The position numbers were made by a program, and so were the translations under genes. The notes under the pieces are model-generated. The model did not search any database, was not told where the DNA came from, and was given only the letters and a program-made list of their open reading frames with translations. Positions 23,852-33,818 of a stretch of DNA of 64,000 nt are shown piece after piece; position 1 is the stretch's first letter; every line of letters begins with the position of its first letter. Source of the stretch: Terfezia claveryi (Eukaryota > Ascomycota > Pezizomycetes > Pezizales > Pezizaceae). The stretch lies in NCBI GenBank assembly GCA_015179025.1, contig WHUX01000017.1, forward strand, positions 1 through 64,000, read 5' to 3'.

Positions 23852-23979
23852 AAAGAAATGTTCGGAGAATTCTCAGGAGGGCGGAGGAATAGGGGTGATA
23901 TACAAAACGTTAGATACTACTTGTTAATTGTTTGGAATATGGTAACCCCTAGGTAGCCATGTGAAAGTCAGCCGGCGGA

Positions 23980-24732
23980 AGGAATGTGAGCTTTTTTTTT
24001 TTTTTTTTTTTTTGAAGTCTGTACGTCTGTGGAGCCTAAGGCTATGAGACGGCCCCGTTCCCTCATCTTAAAAGACTTGGTACGTCCACGGGACAACGGA
24101 CTGCATGAACGCCCCGCCTTCCGAGCCAAAGAAACGCAACCGAAATAACCCCTTCCCTCCCCCACCACGCCCCTACGGGCCCATCCCCAAATAAAATGAC
24201 CTCCTCCGCCACGCCCCCTCCCGGCCCTCCCCTATCCCTGATCCCGGAGCCCCCTGCTCAAACCAGGTTCAGGTTGGCGAAGAAGGTTTCCGCCAAATCC
24301 ACTATGGCCACCTTCCCCCCATCCTTCACCTTCTTCGCCCACCTCTTCCTGTCGTCCACCTCTTCCCAGGTACTCCACCTTCTGCCTATGCCTTCCCCGT
24401 ACCTGCAGGCCAAGGCCACATGCCTACCTGTTTCTGCCTGTTCCCCACACTTCCGGCAAGTAGGGTCAACCGTGTCATCCAGTTTAGCGCGCCAGGATTG
24501 TAAGTTCCCTTTGCCTGTCCTGCATTGAACGTAGTTGACCCTTGCCCTCCTTCCCCACCTAACTACCCTTCCCGTCCCAGCCCCCAGTACCTTCCTGTCC
24601 TTCTCCCGCATCCTCCTCCATTCTTGCTTTAGGCCTCCCTCCGTAATCTGAGGGAGGTTCGACTCCTCCGTCCCTGATTTGGCGAGGCTATCTGCTCGTT
24701 CATTGCCAGGTATACCCACAGGAATGTGAGCT
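23980..24732 (-). mobile_element. 5'-truncated LINE (family 2) with 13-bp target duplication
   Basis: AGGAATGTGAGCT is found at 23980-23992 and 24720-24732 and encloses a minus-strand LINE fragment ending in a poly(A) run (poly(T) 23992-24013 on the plus strand). The 3' end before the A run reads GAACGGGGCCGTCTCATAGC, which is shared with the LINE ending at 51738, so the two belong to one family. The element landed inside the RNase H region of an older plus-strand LINE copy (24733-25030). Confidence 0.85.
24258..24719 (-). pseudogene. C-terminal RNase H and zinc-finger part of a LINE ORF2, truncated
   Basis: On the minus strand the frame begins within the last RNase H motif (VGIPGNERADSLAKSGTEES), continues through a linker (EGGLKQEWRRMREKDR) and reaches a Cys/His cluster (CRTGKGNLQSW, DPTCRKCGEQAETGRH, LACRYGEG), then stops at 24258. 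This order, RNase H then a CCHC-like tail, is typical of I/Tad-clade LINE ORF2 proteins. The reverse transcriptase and most of RNase H are missing because of 5' truncation. The open frame continues artificially into flanking DNA to 24998. Confidence 0.8.
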
Positions 24733-25030
24733 ACATAGCGGCCACGACGGAGTCGAATATGATTGCTCTCCTCTCGGACTCCCAGGCGGCTATACAGGCT
24801 ATTTCTAATATGAGCCAAGGAGCCCCCGAGGTCGGGCATCGAGGCAGACATTATAGCAACCCCTAACTCATTTCGGGACGTTAAAATTGCCTGGGTCAGG
24901 GGCAATATAGAACAAGAAGGCACGCAGGAGAGGAACGTTCGAATCGCATCTAGGCTAAATATAGAGCTCAACGCACGGCGACAGCAGGGAGACCGCATGT
25001 GAGTAATTAGGTTTTTAAAGGAAATAAAAA
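24733..25030 (+). pseudogene. Older LINE RNase H fragment and tail, plus strand
   Basis: Reading plus, MIALLSDSQAAIQAISNMSQ marks the third catalytic Asp of RNase H (SDSQ), and after a frame change DVKIAWVRGN marks the segment before the missing last motif. The fragment then runs into the tail GGAGACCGCATGTGAGTAATTAGG and an A-rich end at about 25013-25032. It is the target into which the minus-strand LINE at 23980-24732 inserted, so the two RNase H pieces are in opposite orientation. Confidence 0.7.
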
Positions 25031-25032
25031 AA

Positions 25033-25355
25033 ACTGGGCCATAAGATTTTACCCTCTTGGCTTGAGTGTGATTATACCATCTGCACGGGCCTCCGGATCA
25101 TCACGTGCATGTGGATCAGCCCCCACGGTGATCGGCGTGGGGTATTTGCGGGGCAACCACAGCACCAGTTCTTGACGAAGTGTCAACGCAACACCTATCC
25201 AACACTCACCAAGGGAACGGAATCACCTGGAGGCACGCCTTAAGCTATTTCAGAGGGCTGCGAAAATTAAAGGCAGTGTTAAGCAAATTCCCGGTCTAAA
25301 TCCAGTAAGTGGTTTCATTTATTGCCATGCAATTAATAAGAGTAATAGTGAACTA
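25033..25355. other. No supported gene; possible upstream flank of the pogo element
   Basis: No terminal inverted repeat could be found here for the transposase relic that follows, although one would be expected. Nothing else is recognised. Confidence 0.35.
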
Positions 25356-27778
25356 ATGGGAATACAGCGTAATGGAAGGCTTAAGCAACGCCAGCGGACG
25401 GAGGAAACCAAACGGGAGCTCACCATTCGTTGCACAATATTGGCATATGAAGGAGGCCAATACCCTTCTATTCGGAAAACAGCAGATGCTTTTTGGAGTT
25501 GGATATACAACCCTACATCGGCGTCTAAATGGTGGACAATCTTGATCTAAAGCACATATATCATGACAGCTATGTACACCTGTAGAGGAGAAGGCAATTG
25601 TACGATGGATTGTAAAGCTAGAGGAGTGGGGGTTCCCTCCTAGGATTGTATATGTTAAGGAAGCAGTAGCATTACTTAAGGGGAAAGAATAGGATGAAGA
25701 GTCTACAGTAGGAAGAAACTGGATTACCCAGTTTTTGAATCGACATCCTGAACTCGTTTCCAAGCTCAACAGCTAGTTTGATAAGAAACATATCAAAGCA
25801 AGTGACCCAAATCTAATTCGATCCCACTTCACTAAATTGCAGCATCTCCGGCGCCTATATAATATCCTTGATAGGCACACATATAATATGGATAAGAAAG
25901 GATTTCGCCAAGGTATTTCAGATCGTGCTAAAGTCATTTGCCTCTATCGGGATAGAGATATGACTGGAAAGCTAGCTACAGATAGCAATCGAGAGATGAT
26001 AACAGTAGTAGAAGCAATATCTGGAAGTGGGAATATATTGCCTCTGCTGGTTATTTATAAAGGTGCAGGACACTATATGGGATGGTATTAATTTCTAAAA
26101 TCCCTTGAGATTGACTGTGATAACTAGAAGTTTAGCTATTCTAAAAAAGGTTGGACAAGTCAGTCACTTGGACTTAGTTGGATTCAACATTTCTATAAAG
26201 TGACAAAAGGTTCAATTAAGGTAGAAGAATATTGGATGTTAATTGTAGATGGTCATGGCTCATATATAAGTATTGAATTCATTGAATTCTACTTAACTGT
26301 TAATATTATTGCATATTGTTTACCACCACACTCAACCCACCTCCTCCAACCACTCGATGTCAGTTTGTTTTCTCCTCTCCAGAAGGCATATGGGAAACAG
26401 GTGGATCATCTGTTCAATTTGGAAATGTTATGATCAACAAAGGGAATTTCTTACCTATGCTTGTGGCTGCTCGTAAGGCTACCTATACACTAAAAAATAT
26501 CCTTAATGCCTGGCATGGTGTAGGCCTCATCCCACATAACCCATGGTATGTCTTAGACAAACTCACGCTATACAGGTACTTCTCGTCCTAGCGGAGAGAA
26601 CATACACTATGTGACCGAGTAATCGAGAGCTTTCAAATGAGCAAAGTGGAGCCCATAATGGTGGGAATAAGGCGAGGTGAGGATCTCAAAAGAGTGGAAG
26701 TATATTTCTTTTGTCCATACGAGAAGCCTGTCTCGTATTGAAAGAGAAAGTCGTGATATCTCAAAAAATCATCCCATATCGCTATTGTAAGGGAGAGTTC
26801 TCCAAAATCGCAGAATCCCCCCATATCGCTATTGTTAGGGAGAGTTCTCTAAAATCGCAGAATCCCCCCAAAAGTGAACGTAATCCTTCTCTTAAAGAAA
26901 GCGCTGAACATCATTCTGACGTTAACTAATGTCAGAGCAAGTACTATACAGCCAAAAACGTCATCTCAAGCACTAATATATGCTACTCGACTTAGCGAAA
27001 ACCCAACTTATCAAGCAAGAAAATCTCCGTTCCCACCATAACGCTCGGACCGAAGATCTCTACCAAAGTGACTAAAGCACCCCCACCTAATCCAGTTGAG
27101 CCTCCAACCCCCCGAAATACTACAGAGATCCATAGAAAGGTTCGACAAGCAACACTTCAGTTACGATCTCAAGATTCTGAATTATCTCGTGCAGAATTAT
27201 TAGATCTTATTCACTAGTTGGAAAAGTTTGCACTTGCGGCAGATCAGGATCGGGCACTAGAGCATGCGACATTTCTCTAGTGGAAGGAGGCACAGAACCT
27301 AAATGCGAAGCCTGATCAACAGCAGTTGGGTCGCAGAGGAGGCACTGTTATGGATGGCAAGTTTTTGAAGTAGCTTTATGAAGAGCGGGAGGAAGCAGAA
27401 CGAAAGAAGCGTGAAAAGCGTGAAAAGCAAGCAAATAAGACCATCCGGGTAGGTTCAAGGAAGAAAGCAGGTCCACAAACTCTGAAGCAGAAGGGCGGAA
27501 AGGGTAAGCGGGTTTCTTTTGTATCTCTTAGTGCGTTTGAGTCTGGATTGGAGAATATGGGTTGGAGCGGGGATGAGCTGGAAGGCTGGGAAAGCGAGGA
27601 TGATATTGTATCTATTGGGTCGTCAAGTTCCATTTTATCCACCATTACACTGGCTACACCAGCCCCTGCATATTCAGATATACCCCATACACCCCCTTCC
27701 CCTACCCCAGGGCCTTCGCGCACCTCGTTTGAGGCCTCAGGGTGTCGTGTAACTAGATCTCGTACCTCCCGGGAATAG
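25356..27778 (+). pseudogene. Pogo/Fot1-like transposase relic (relic 2), near full length
   Basis: A DDE transposase that would cut and paste its own element. N-terminal helix-turn-helix region from about 25356 (KRELTIRCTILAYEGGQ). CENP-B-type DNA-binding segment at about 25590-25790 (GFPPRIVYVKEAVALL, NWITQFLNRHPELVSKL). Catalytic core at 25890-26430: MDKKGFRQG (first Asp), DSNREMITVVEAISGSG, KGWTSQSLGLSWIQHF, LIVDGHGSYI (second Asp) and PPHSTHLLQPLDVSLFSPLQ (third Asp). The C-terminal part (LEKFALAADQD, PPSPTPGPS, VTRS) ends at 27778. It carries several in-frame stops (for example about 25552, 25691, 26090) and a frameshift near 26430. It is far less AT-mutated than relic 1. Terminal repeats were not found. 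Confidence 0.88.
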
Positions 27779-28521
27779 CCGAAAATATGATCCACTTGCA
27801 CGTGATGATCTGCTAGCCGTTATATCTACATACCGGGCCTCACATTATTATGGTCTTCCTGAATTCACGCCTCCAGATATATTTATCACCAACAGTGGCT
27901 TAATTACCGCTACCATTATCGCCCATAGAGCACAAGTCTCGACGGTCTCTCACAGGCTAGAGCAATCGCAACATTGACCAAGCTCCTTTCTCGTTCACCT
28001 GCCAATCCATTGTATTAATGTCCTCTGATACGGTATTGAATTTATCTTCTCGCACATGTCAGAATATCTACAAGCACCTCCTAAAGATGCCCTGTCTATG
28101 GGTGTTCTTATAATGAAACATAACAAGGCAGGTCTACTTCTGTTGACCATATCAAAGGACACAGAAAACCCTATGTTTGCTATGTGTTGAATTGCGAAAT
28201 GAAATTTACTATTGGTTACCGTGCAAACAGCTACGACTGCTGACTATACTACACTTCACAGGAAATATAGAATGAGTGTCCATAAGGTCATATGCCTCAT
28301 ATATCAACTTTTTTATCCATATGTACTTAAATTCTCAGTCAATTCTGCCCCCTTTCATGTATCTTTGTTTTCCTTAAACTGGTATTCCATTTCACTAAAT
28401 CTGTTTGTTTTCCTCAAACTGGTATTCCATTTCATAAATCTGTTTGTTACCCTCAAACTGGTACTTGTAGATTCTTGTGTTTTTAGTATAAAACAAAAGG
28501 GGCATGCAACCAACACCTGGC
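27779..28521. other. No supported gene
   Basis: Contains a short imperfect tandem repeat at about 28365-28470 (CCTCAAACTGGTATTCCATTT and variants), which produces a spurious 144-codon frame. The stretch may hold the downstream end of the pogo element, but no terminus was recognised. Confidence 0.4.
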
Positions 28522-28523
28522 TA

Positions 28524-29184
28524 CAGTGGAGTCCCGTTATAAGAAACAGTGCTCCGGTCCGGCCAGAATTTGTATGGGAAACTAAGAAACCCTCGTTACT
28601 AGCAGGTTCCTTAAGTATTTGCTTAGAAATACATATAAAATCGTGAGTTTCTTATAACGAGTTGATCCGCAGATATTACCCCGCTGTAGCAACCGTATTG
28701 TGCGAATTGTTTTATTACTAGTACAAATTCAACTGCAACATCTGGGGACTTATTTTACACATCTATACCTAGCAATTTTCAATTGTGATTTTGTTACTCT
28801 CCTACAAGTCCTCTATACCCGATGCCACATAAGGACATTCAAACTCGCCAGGCATGGAGTCAAAAGGAGCGGCGTGATATCCGCAATCAACATACACTTC
28901 ATCCTGGCCGTAGCTATCAAGAGATAGAGCAGTGGTTCAATACAAAATATGCATCTAAGACTATTAGCAAATCTCAAGGCTCTTCTATATAGAGAGAAGC
29001 GGGATATTGAGGGGTTACAAGGCATGGCGTGAGGCGGAAAACAGCAAACATCAATTAATGATTTTTTGGGGTCTCGCTCGGACATTTCTTAATCTTTTAT
29101 GTATATATCCCGATATAAGAAACCTCCCGTTATAAGAAACTCCCGGTCGGTCCTGAGGGGGTTTCTTATAACGGGACTGCACTG
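28524..29184 (+). mobile_element. TA-flanked pogo-family element, internally deleted (661 bp)
   Basis: It starts CAGTGGAGTCCCGTTATAAG and ends with the near complement CTTATAACGGGACTGCACTG, flanked by TA at 28522-28523 and 29185-29186. A frame from about 28829 reads QTRQAWSQKERRDIRNQH, then SYQEIEQWFNTKYASKTISK, like the N-terminal helix-turn-helix of Fot1/Tigger transposases. Soon after, in another frame, comes QTSINDFLGSRSDIS, which looks like a C-terminus. The catalytic core is gone, so this is a deletion derivative. An extra GTTTCTTATAACG copy lies inside at about 28645. Confidence 0.85.
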
Positions 29185-29253
29185 TAGTTTCAAACATTAC
29201 TATTTGTTATATACAATTTCAAACTGCATAAGAAAGAAAAAAAAGATAGAAAC
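29185..29253. terminator. T-run downstream of the first tRNA-like sequence
   Basis: On the minus strand the tRNA-like sequence at 29254-29327 is followed within about 10 nt by a run of eight T (29238-29245 region), the usual RNA polymerase III stop signal. Confidence 0.45.
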
Positions 29254-29327
29254 GCTGCTGGACGGAATTGAACCGTACACTCTCCCAGGTCTGAACTCTG
29301 GCCTGATACCACTATACCTACCACAGC
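29254..29327 (-). tRNA. tRNA-like sequence 1, isotype unresolved
   Basis: On the minus strand the 5' GCTGTGG can pair with the 3' CAGCAGC with one mismatch. An A-box-like TAGGTATAGTGG and a B-box-like GGTTCAATTCC follow in the right order, and the T stem ACGG/CCGT is intact. The central stem CCAG/CTGG encloses TTCAGA, with a weak closing pair. A T run follows downstream. The anticodon could be read as TCA if the loop is GTTCAGA, which is not a normal sense anticodon, so it may be a pseudogene. Confidence 0.45.
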
Positions 29328-29563
29328 AATGATTGAGGGCAGCCCGGAAGCTTATAAAAGAGCTTCCAAAGCAGTACTGAACAACGCTTTTAGGTATCAC
29401 GTTTAATAGTATCCATTGTCAAAGCACCAACAGCTCGACTTGCCTGATGATCTTATCTTCAATTTCCAGCGACTCGATTCAGTGACTTGATGTGAAAGAA
29501 TGATGGTATACTTTGTCCAGTGTTGAAGAGCCGTAACATTGACAGTAACGTATCACCCATTAT

Positions 29564-29587
29564 TAGTCTGGTTGGCACAAGCCCTCC
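29564..29587 (+). repeat. TAGTCTGGTTGGCACAA motif copy
   Basis: TAGTCTGGTTGGCACAAGCC followed by CTCC, isolated from other repeats here. It is one of at least six close copies in the window and may be the terminus of a decayed TA-targeting element. Confidence 0.6.
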
Positions 29588-29668
29588 AATTATGCAACTA
29601 AGACATGTATTGGACAATGTGCAAGAAAAAACATCTGATTCTCTATCTATTCAAAAAAGCAGGGTATG

Positions 29669-29734
29669 CCGCTGGATGGGTTCGAACTATCGTCCTCACA
29701 GGGCCTGAACCTGTGTGTGTTCATCACCAGCAGC
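29669..29734 (-). tRNA. tRNA-like sequence 2, shortened, probable pseudogene
   Basis: On the minus strand 5' GCTGCTG pairs over all seven positions with 3' CAGCGGC (one wobble). The T arm has TTCGAAC as loop, and a strong six-pair stem CACAGG/CCTGTG holds the loop TTCAGGC, whose centre could be read as CAG. The D arm is too short (total 66 nt), so it is probably not functional. A T6 run follows downstream at about 29652-29657. Confidence 0.4.
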
Positions 29735-30149
29735 GTTTATTGTAATTGGTGATTAAGCTCTAGTCTTTGACTGTTGCGATAGAAGCTTTTGCCGGTTGAC
29801 TTTTCCTTTTATATATATAAATATTAATGTTTTTAAAAAACGTGCCAGAGTGTTAACCTTACCGACGTTTGCCGAGGGCGGTGACCCGTATTGCGCAAAG
29901 GGGCAGCCGAGTCTACCCTGAGGAAGTGATATTGAAACCTTGATATCTTGTGTTGAATCCTTAATTGAAATACAACAGTGCTCAGGGTGCCATGGAAATA
30001 GATGATCAGTATCCCCACTAAGTACAACTGCCAAAGTTGCTCTTTCTTGGTATCTTGTACCATTTGCGCAAATATCTCGCTGCAATTGCCAATTCTTACT
30101 CATTTTCATTTTATTTCTTTTTCTAGGTACTTATTACTCCTATTTGCAT

Positions 30150-30245
30150 AGGAGTACTAAGTATTTAAAAAAAAAAAAAATATTACTCCTATTCGGTCTC
30201 AATAAGGAGACCATGAGGAGCCACCCGGAATCCCGGGTGGATTTA
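30150..30245. mobile_element. Head-to-head pair of LINE tails
   Basis: A plus-oriented tail end (GCATAGGAGTACTAAGTATT then A14, 30151-30180) is directly followed by a minus-oriented tail (TATTACTCCTATTCGGTCTC, hairpin arms GGAGACC and CCACCCGGAATCCCGGGTGG, 30181-30241). A minus fragment of the same end also lies at 30126-30146. These are truncated retroposed copies. Confidence 0.75.
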
Positions 30246-30254
30246 GGAAAAGGT

Positions 30255-30360
30255 TTTAATACTCATTACTCACATGTGGTCCCAGTAAGGAAAGGGCCGA
30301 TGGTGAGCCACCCGGGAAACCCAGGTGGATTCAGGATGAGGTATGTTAATCTGCCGGTCC
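30255..30360 (-). mobile_element. Further truncated LINE tail, minus strand
   Basis: Minus-strand tail with ACATGTGGTCCC, the hairpin remnant CCACCCGGGAAACCCAGGTGG shortened by a mismatch, and the segment that pairs with CAGATTAACTTGCC in other copies (here GTTAATCTGCCGG on the plus strand). Its poly(A) is reduced. It lies next to two other tail copies. Confidence 0.7.
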
Positions 30361-30763
30361 GGCTGATATACACAAGGTATGACAAGAGAAAAGAGTGAAA
30401 AATCTGATGGAGGAAACGGCGGAGGGCATTCGGAAAAACTAACTGAATAATAGTGAAAATCTCACTTAGACATGCGTGAGAAATAGCATTGTTGACCAAC
30501 TATCTAAAAAAAGAAGTAAAAGGAGAAAAAATACTTGTTGTGATTGCCAAAGGTGGTCGCAATAAGATAGATAGTTATCTTCTGTCAGCGTCAGCTGCAA
30601 GTCTAGAGTTTGGATGTGTACTGTATTAAATAACAAATGAAGACCCACTGACTATGATGGAGCATACGTCAACCGTTAGATGCAAAAAGCTGTAGTCTTG
30701 GAACCAAGACCAGTGCTTAAAACGAAAATCCATGTGATCCTGGGACCTTCAAAAGAATCGTAC
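30361..30763. other. No supported gene
   Basis: Nothing is recognised between the tail copies and the third tRNA-like sequence. Confidence 0.4.
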
Positions 30764-30833
30764 GTTGCTGGATGGGTTCGAACCGTCCTCACAGGTCTGA
30801 ACCTGAGTTTGTTGACCACTACACCACAGCAGC
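30764..30833 (-). tRNA. tRNA-like sequence 3, best preserved of three
   Basis: On the minus strand, 5' GCTGCTG pairs with 3' CAGCAAC (six of seven). A clear A box TGGTGTAGTGG and B box GGTTCGAACCC are in the right order and spacing. The T arm GACGG/CCATC holds TTCGAAC. A TTTT lies about 10 nt downstream (30751-30754). The anticodon arm is odd: CAGGT/ACCTG would leave a four-base loop, and other foldings give an imperfect stem, so the isotype cannot be assigned. It may be a tRNA pseudogene or a tRNA-derived sequence still carrying polymerase III signals. Confidence 0.5.
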
Positions 30834-31334
30834 TAGCGTTGTAGGGGGGGATTAGGTCTGGCTTATGGACGGCAGGCCATTATGTCCCCGATTAGTCCTA
30901 GGGTGACAACAAACTGCCATTTGATTCAGCGAGGAATCACAAACCGAGCTCAAGCGTAGAATTAACTCAGGGGTGCCCTCGCTCATTCCTTATGGTCTCA
31001 TGACGACCAAATGATCATCCATCCTGGGTTCCACGCTCGCATTGAGCCATATAAAAAACCAGAGTTACGTCCGGCTTGGATGAAGATGGCAACTATAGGT
31101 ATTAAGGTGGACCATACACGGCGGTCCTCAGTGTTCTTCCATAGAAGACATAGAAGAACGTTTTGACTCCTGGGTCAACATGACACCTGCGCCCTGATGG
31201 ACCATGATGACCAGAAACCAGTCTAAATGCTCACTGGTTTGAGAGTTTTTTGCGGTCAATTATCGAAGGTATGTTCGTGCATATACATACCAACATCTAG
31301 CATATCGCCAATCAATGACATAAATCCATTAAGC
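30834..31334. other. No supported gene
   Basis: No motif, repeat border or long open frame was recognised in this stretch. Confidence 0.4.
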
Positions 31335-32963
31335 TATTGAAAAGTTACTGAGCGAGTGGTATCGCTGGGTACTGAATGGAGGATGCAGCGGTGGACTCTT
31401 AGTGCAGTGAAGCAGGGTGAGAACGTACGAGTGTATGAGAACATGCGAGAGGGATGTTCGGTCAAGAGTAGACAGTCATATTGAGTCTATCTAGAGAAGC
31501 ATATCATTTATACATGAGTGTCCTGAGAGGTCGTATATGTAGATATGAGATCAGGGTAAGAACAATCCAAGCTGAACAGCCTAGTAGATGCAATACCGTA
31601 AGTATGCGCAAGCATTATGCCTGATGCGTAAGAACATGCGAAAGCACATGCGGATATTGATACATAAACTAGTAAGCGAAGAAAGTGAATAAATGTGAAC
31701 AGCAAGCATGAACACACGTGGAGAAGAAGAAATAACACGGAGATCCTCTTAGCAGTACAGAGGTCTCTCGATACAAGCATACCATATTTTGGATACAAGA
31801 ATATTCTTATTTTTTCCGCTTAGTCACCATACATATGCCTGTATCGAGAGAAGCGCTAAATCACAAATAGGTTCTTATTGATAAGAAATTACCCCGCAGA
31901 ATTGCATCTCCTGAGACAATCTTAATGCAATAACAACTGAATCCTATGATCGAGGGTCGCTCAATCTTGAACGAATATTTTCGGCTTAGAACGTCGATTA
32001 AGTATAATTTTCAATGTAATCGCTTGATTATTTTAAGATTGAATACCCCTATTCGTACTTATTGACTTACGAGGAACTTCAAGAGATGCTATGGTTTCGG
32101 GATCTGGGGAATATCGGCATTGGGATGGGAGTACCATTACAATCATCGTGGTGGACATAGACAAAACGGAAGTCAAAAACATCTACAACACCAGGGATTC
32201 CCGCATGGTCACCCACTGCAGTACTAGCCTGGCGATCTGAAGCTTAGATATGGCAGAGCGGACGGGATGCCTCGTTTTCTTCAGTCTATGGTCGTAGCTA
32301 TCAAATGATGATGCACTCTCGATTTCATGTCACCTGTTCACTGTCAAATTAGCTTACTTGGTTTTGTATCAGACCGAGTGATCCGATGATGTATACATAC
32401 TGACTGTGAAAACAATGGCCTCTTCTTCCAAATCTTCGGTTGTCCAACAGCATCAGGCATGGACGGAGCTTGACCGGTTACACCTCAGGGTAGCGCCCGC
32501 GCATATTGAAGGATTACTCCCCTTTTCTCTTCAAGCTGAACCTACAGCCAATATCAGGGACCTACAAGATGTTCTACAGCGTGAGGAGAAAAGTATTGAG
32601 ACTCTAGAAATTCAATGCAGGCGTCTGCATGTTCAGCGCAGGATCGCTGACTTTCTGGTGCCTCCTCTCCTTGACATTCCCGCCTCCACACCCACTACTC
32701 TCGTTTGGATATTTCTTGTTTACATGCTCTGCTTGGATTCATAAGCCTATTCCACAACATTTCCTAGCGCTAGTTAACTTCATTTTATAGTTACCTATTT
32801 TCTCTTGTTATAAGCATATATTGGTTACAAGCATACTTCTCCCGGTCCGAACGATATGCTTGTATCGAGAGCCCTCTGTAGCAAGTGCTTGCTATAGGTA
32901 GCAGCAATACATATGTAGCGGAGAGACTTGACTGTATGCGTAAGGAAATTGTTATTTTCAACA
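31335..32963 (-). repeat. Solo LTR, repeat B copy 2, with nested TA element
   Basis: On the minus strand it starts TGTTGAAAATAACAATTTCC (at 32963) and ends CTTTTCAATA (at 31335), and it is flanked by TAAGC at 31330-31334 and 32964-32968, a perfect 5-bp target duplication. Without the 1121-bp element at 31758-32878 and its extra TA, the LTR is about 506 bp. Copy 1 at 23098-23851 is the sister copy. Together the two copies show each other's empty sites. Confidence 0.9.
31758..32878 (+). mobile_element. TA-flanked terminal-inverted-repeat element (1121 bp)
   Basis: It begins CAGAGGTCTCTCGATACAAG and ends with its near complement CTTGTATCGAGAGCCCTCTG, with TA at 31756-31757 and 32879-32880. It lies inside solo LTR B copy 2; copy 1 shows the uninterrupted target near 23163-23175. 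A frame at 32406-32744 (plus) contains a charged helix-like stretch (LQDVLQREEKSIETLEIQCR) that might be a transposase C-terminus. No catalytic motifs were seen. The terminal sequence resembles those at 28524 and 38638 (CTCTCGATA-A-AAG), placing it in the Tc1/mariner-pogo group by inference. Confidence 0.85.
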
Positions 32964-32968
32964 TAAGC

Positions 32969-33531
32969 GAGTTATGCTTTGGCACATTCACATATGCAAA
33001 TCCCCGCTTTGAACCATCAGCGAAGTGTTCTTTAGACGAGGAAGTTTTGGATATTGGTCACCAAGACGTTAGTTTGATTGAAGGAAATCCATCTTGAAAA
33101 GGTGAACTGAGCGTTGGAATACGTCATCCCTTATAATGGGAAGTACTGAAGGAGAATAGAGGAACACACTCTCAGAATAAAACTCCACTCACAACCACCG
33201 GTGAGGAGATCTGAACAATGTGTATATCATATTCTTCTGAACCTCTACGGTGTATCTATGAAGAAGACAAGAACAAGACGAGGCCATTATATAGATCAAA
33301 ACCACCTGGGTGCCAAGCCCGACATATTCCCTTTTCGAGCAATTCACAATTCTAAGCGCGTCAGATCACTCCAGTTTTCCTCGCCATGGTTCACCAAGCT
33401 CCAACACGGGGAAACATAAAAGGAAAAATCACCACAACGAGCGCAATATCAACCCCCATAAAACAAACTGATATTTAAGAGGCTTAACAAAGGACGGTTA
33501 ACAGAACGACCATTCCTTCACCCCGCTCACA
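32969..33531. other. No supported gene
   Basis: Nothing is recognised; the short open frames lack motifs. Confidence 0.4.
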
Positions 33532-33818
33532 CTAAACCCCCAAATAACAAGATACCCCAACTGCAAACGTCCGAATTAATCGCGCTCGTGCGCTCCTACA
33601 CATCCCTCCAGGATCATGTACTTTCCTCGAGGCAGTATATTGATCCACATCTACTACCACAACCCTTTTCCCTTGCCCAAATTGGCCTCCAGTATTTTTA
33701 TCTTTTGACCTCGATTCCCATTCTACATATTCTAGGTCCCTCTCTTCCTCTGATTCCCACTCCTGGGACTGCATCTTGGCCTCTATGATAATCCGATTCA
33801 CAATAGTATCCATCTACG

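Noticed and set aside
24258..24998. A single 246-codon open frame on the minus strand
   Set aside because: Only 24719-24258 is LINE coding sequence; the upstream part reads antisense through an older plus-strand LINE beyond the target duplication at 24720-24732.
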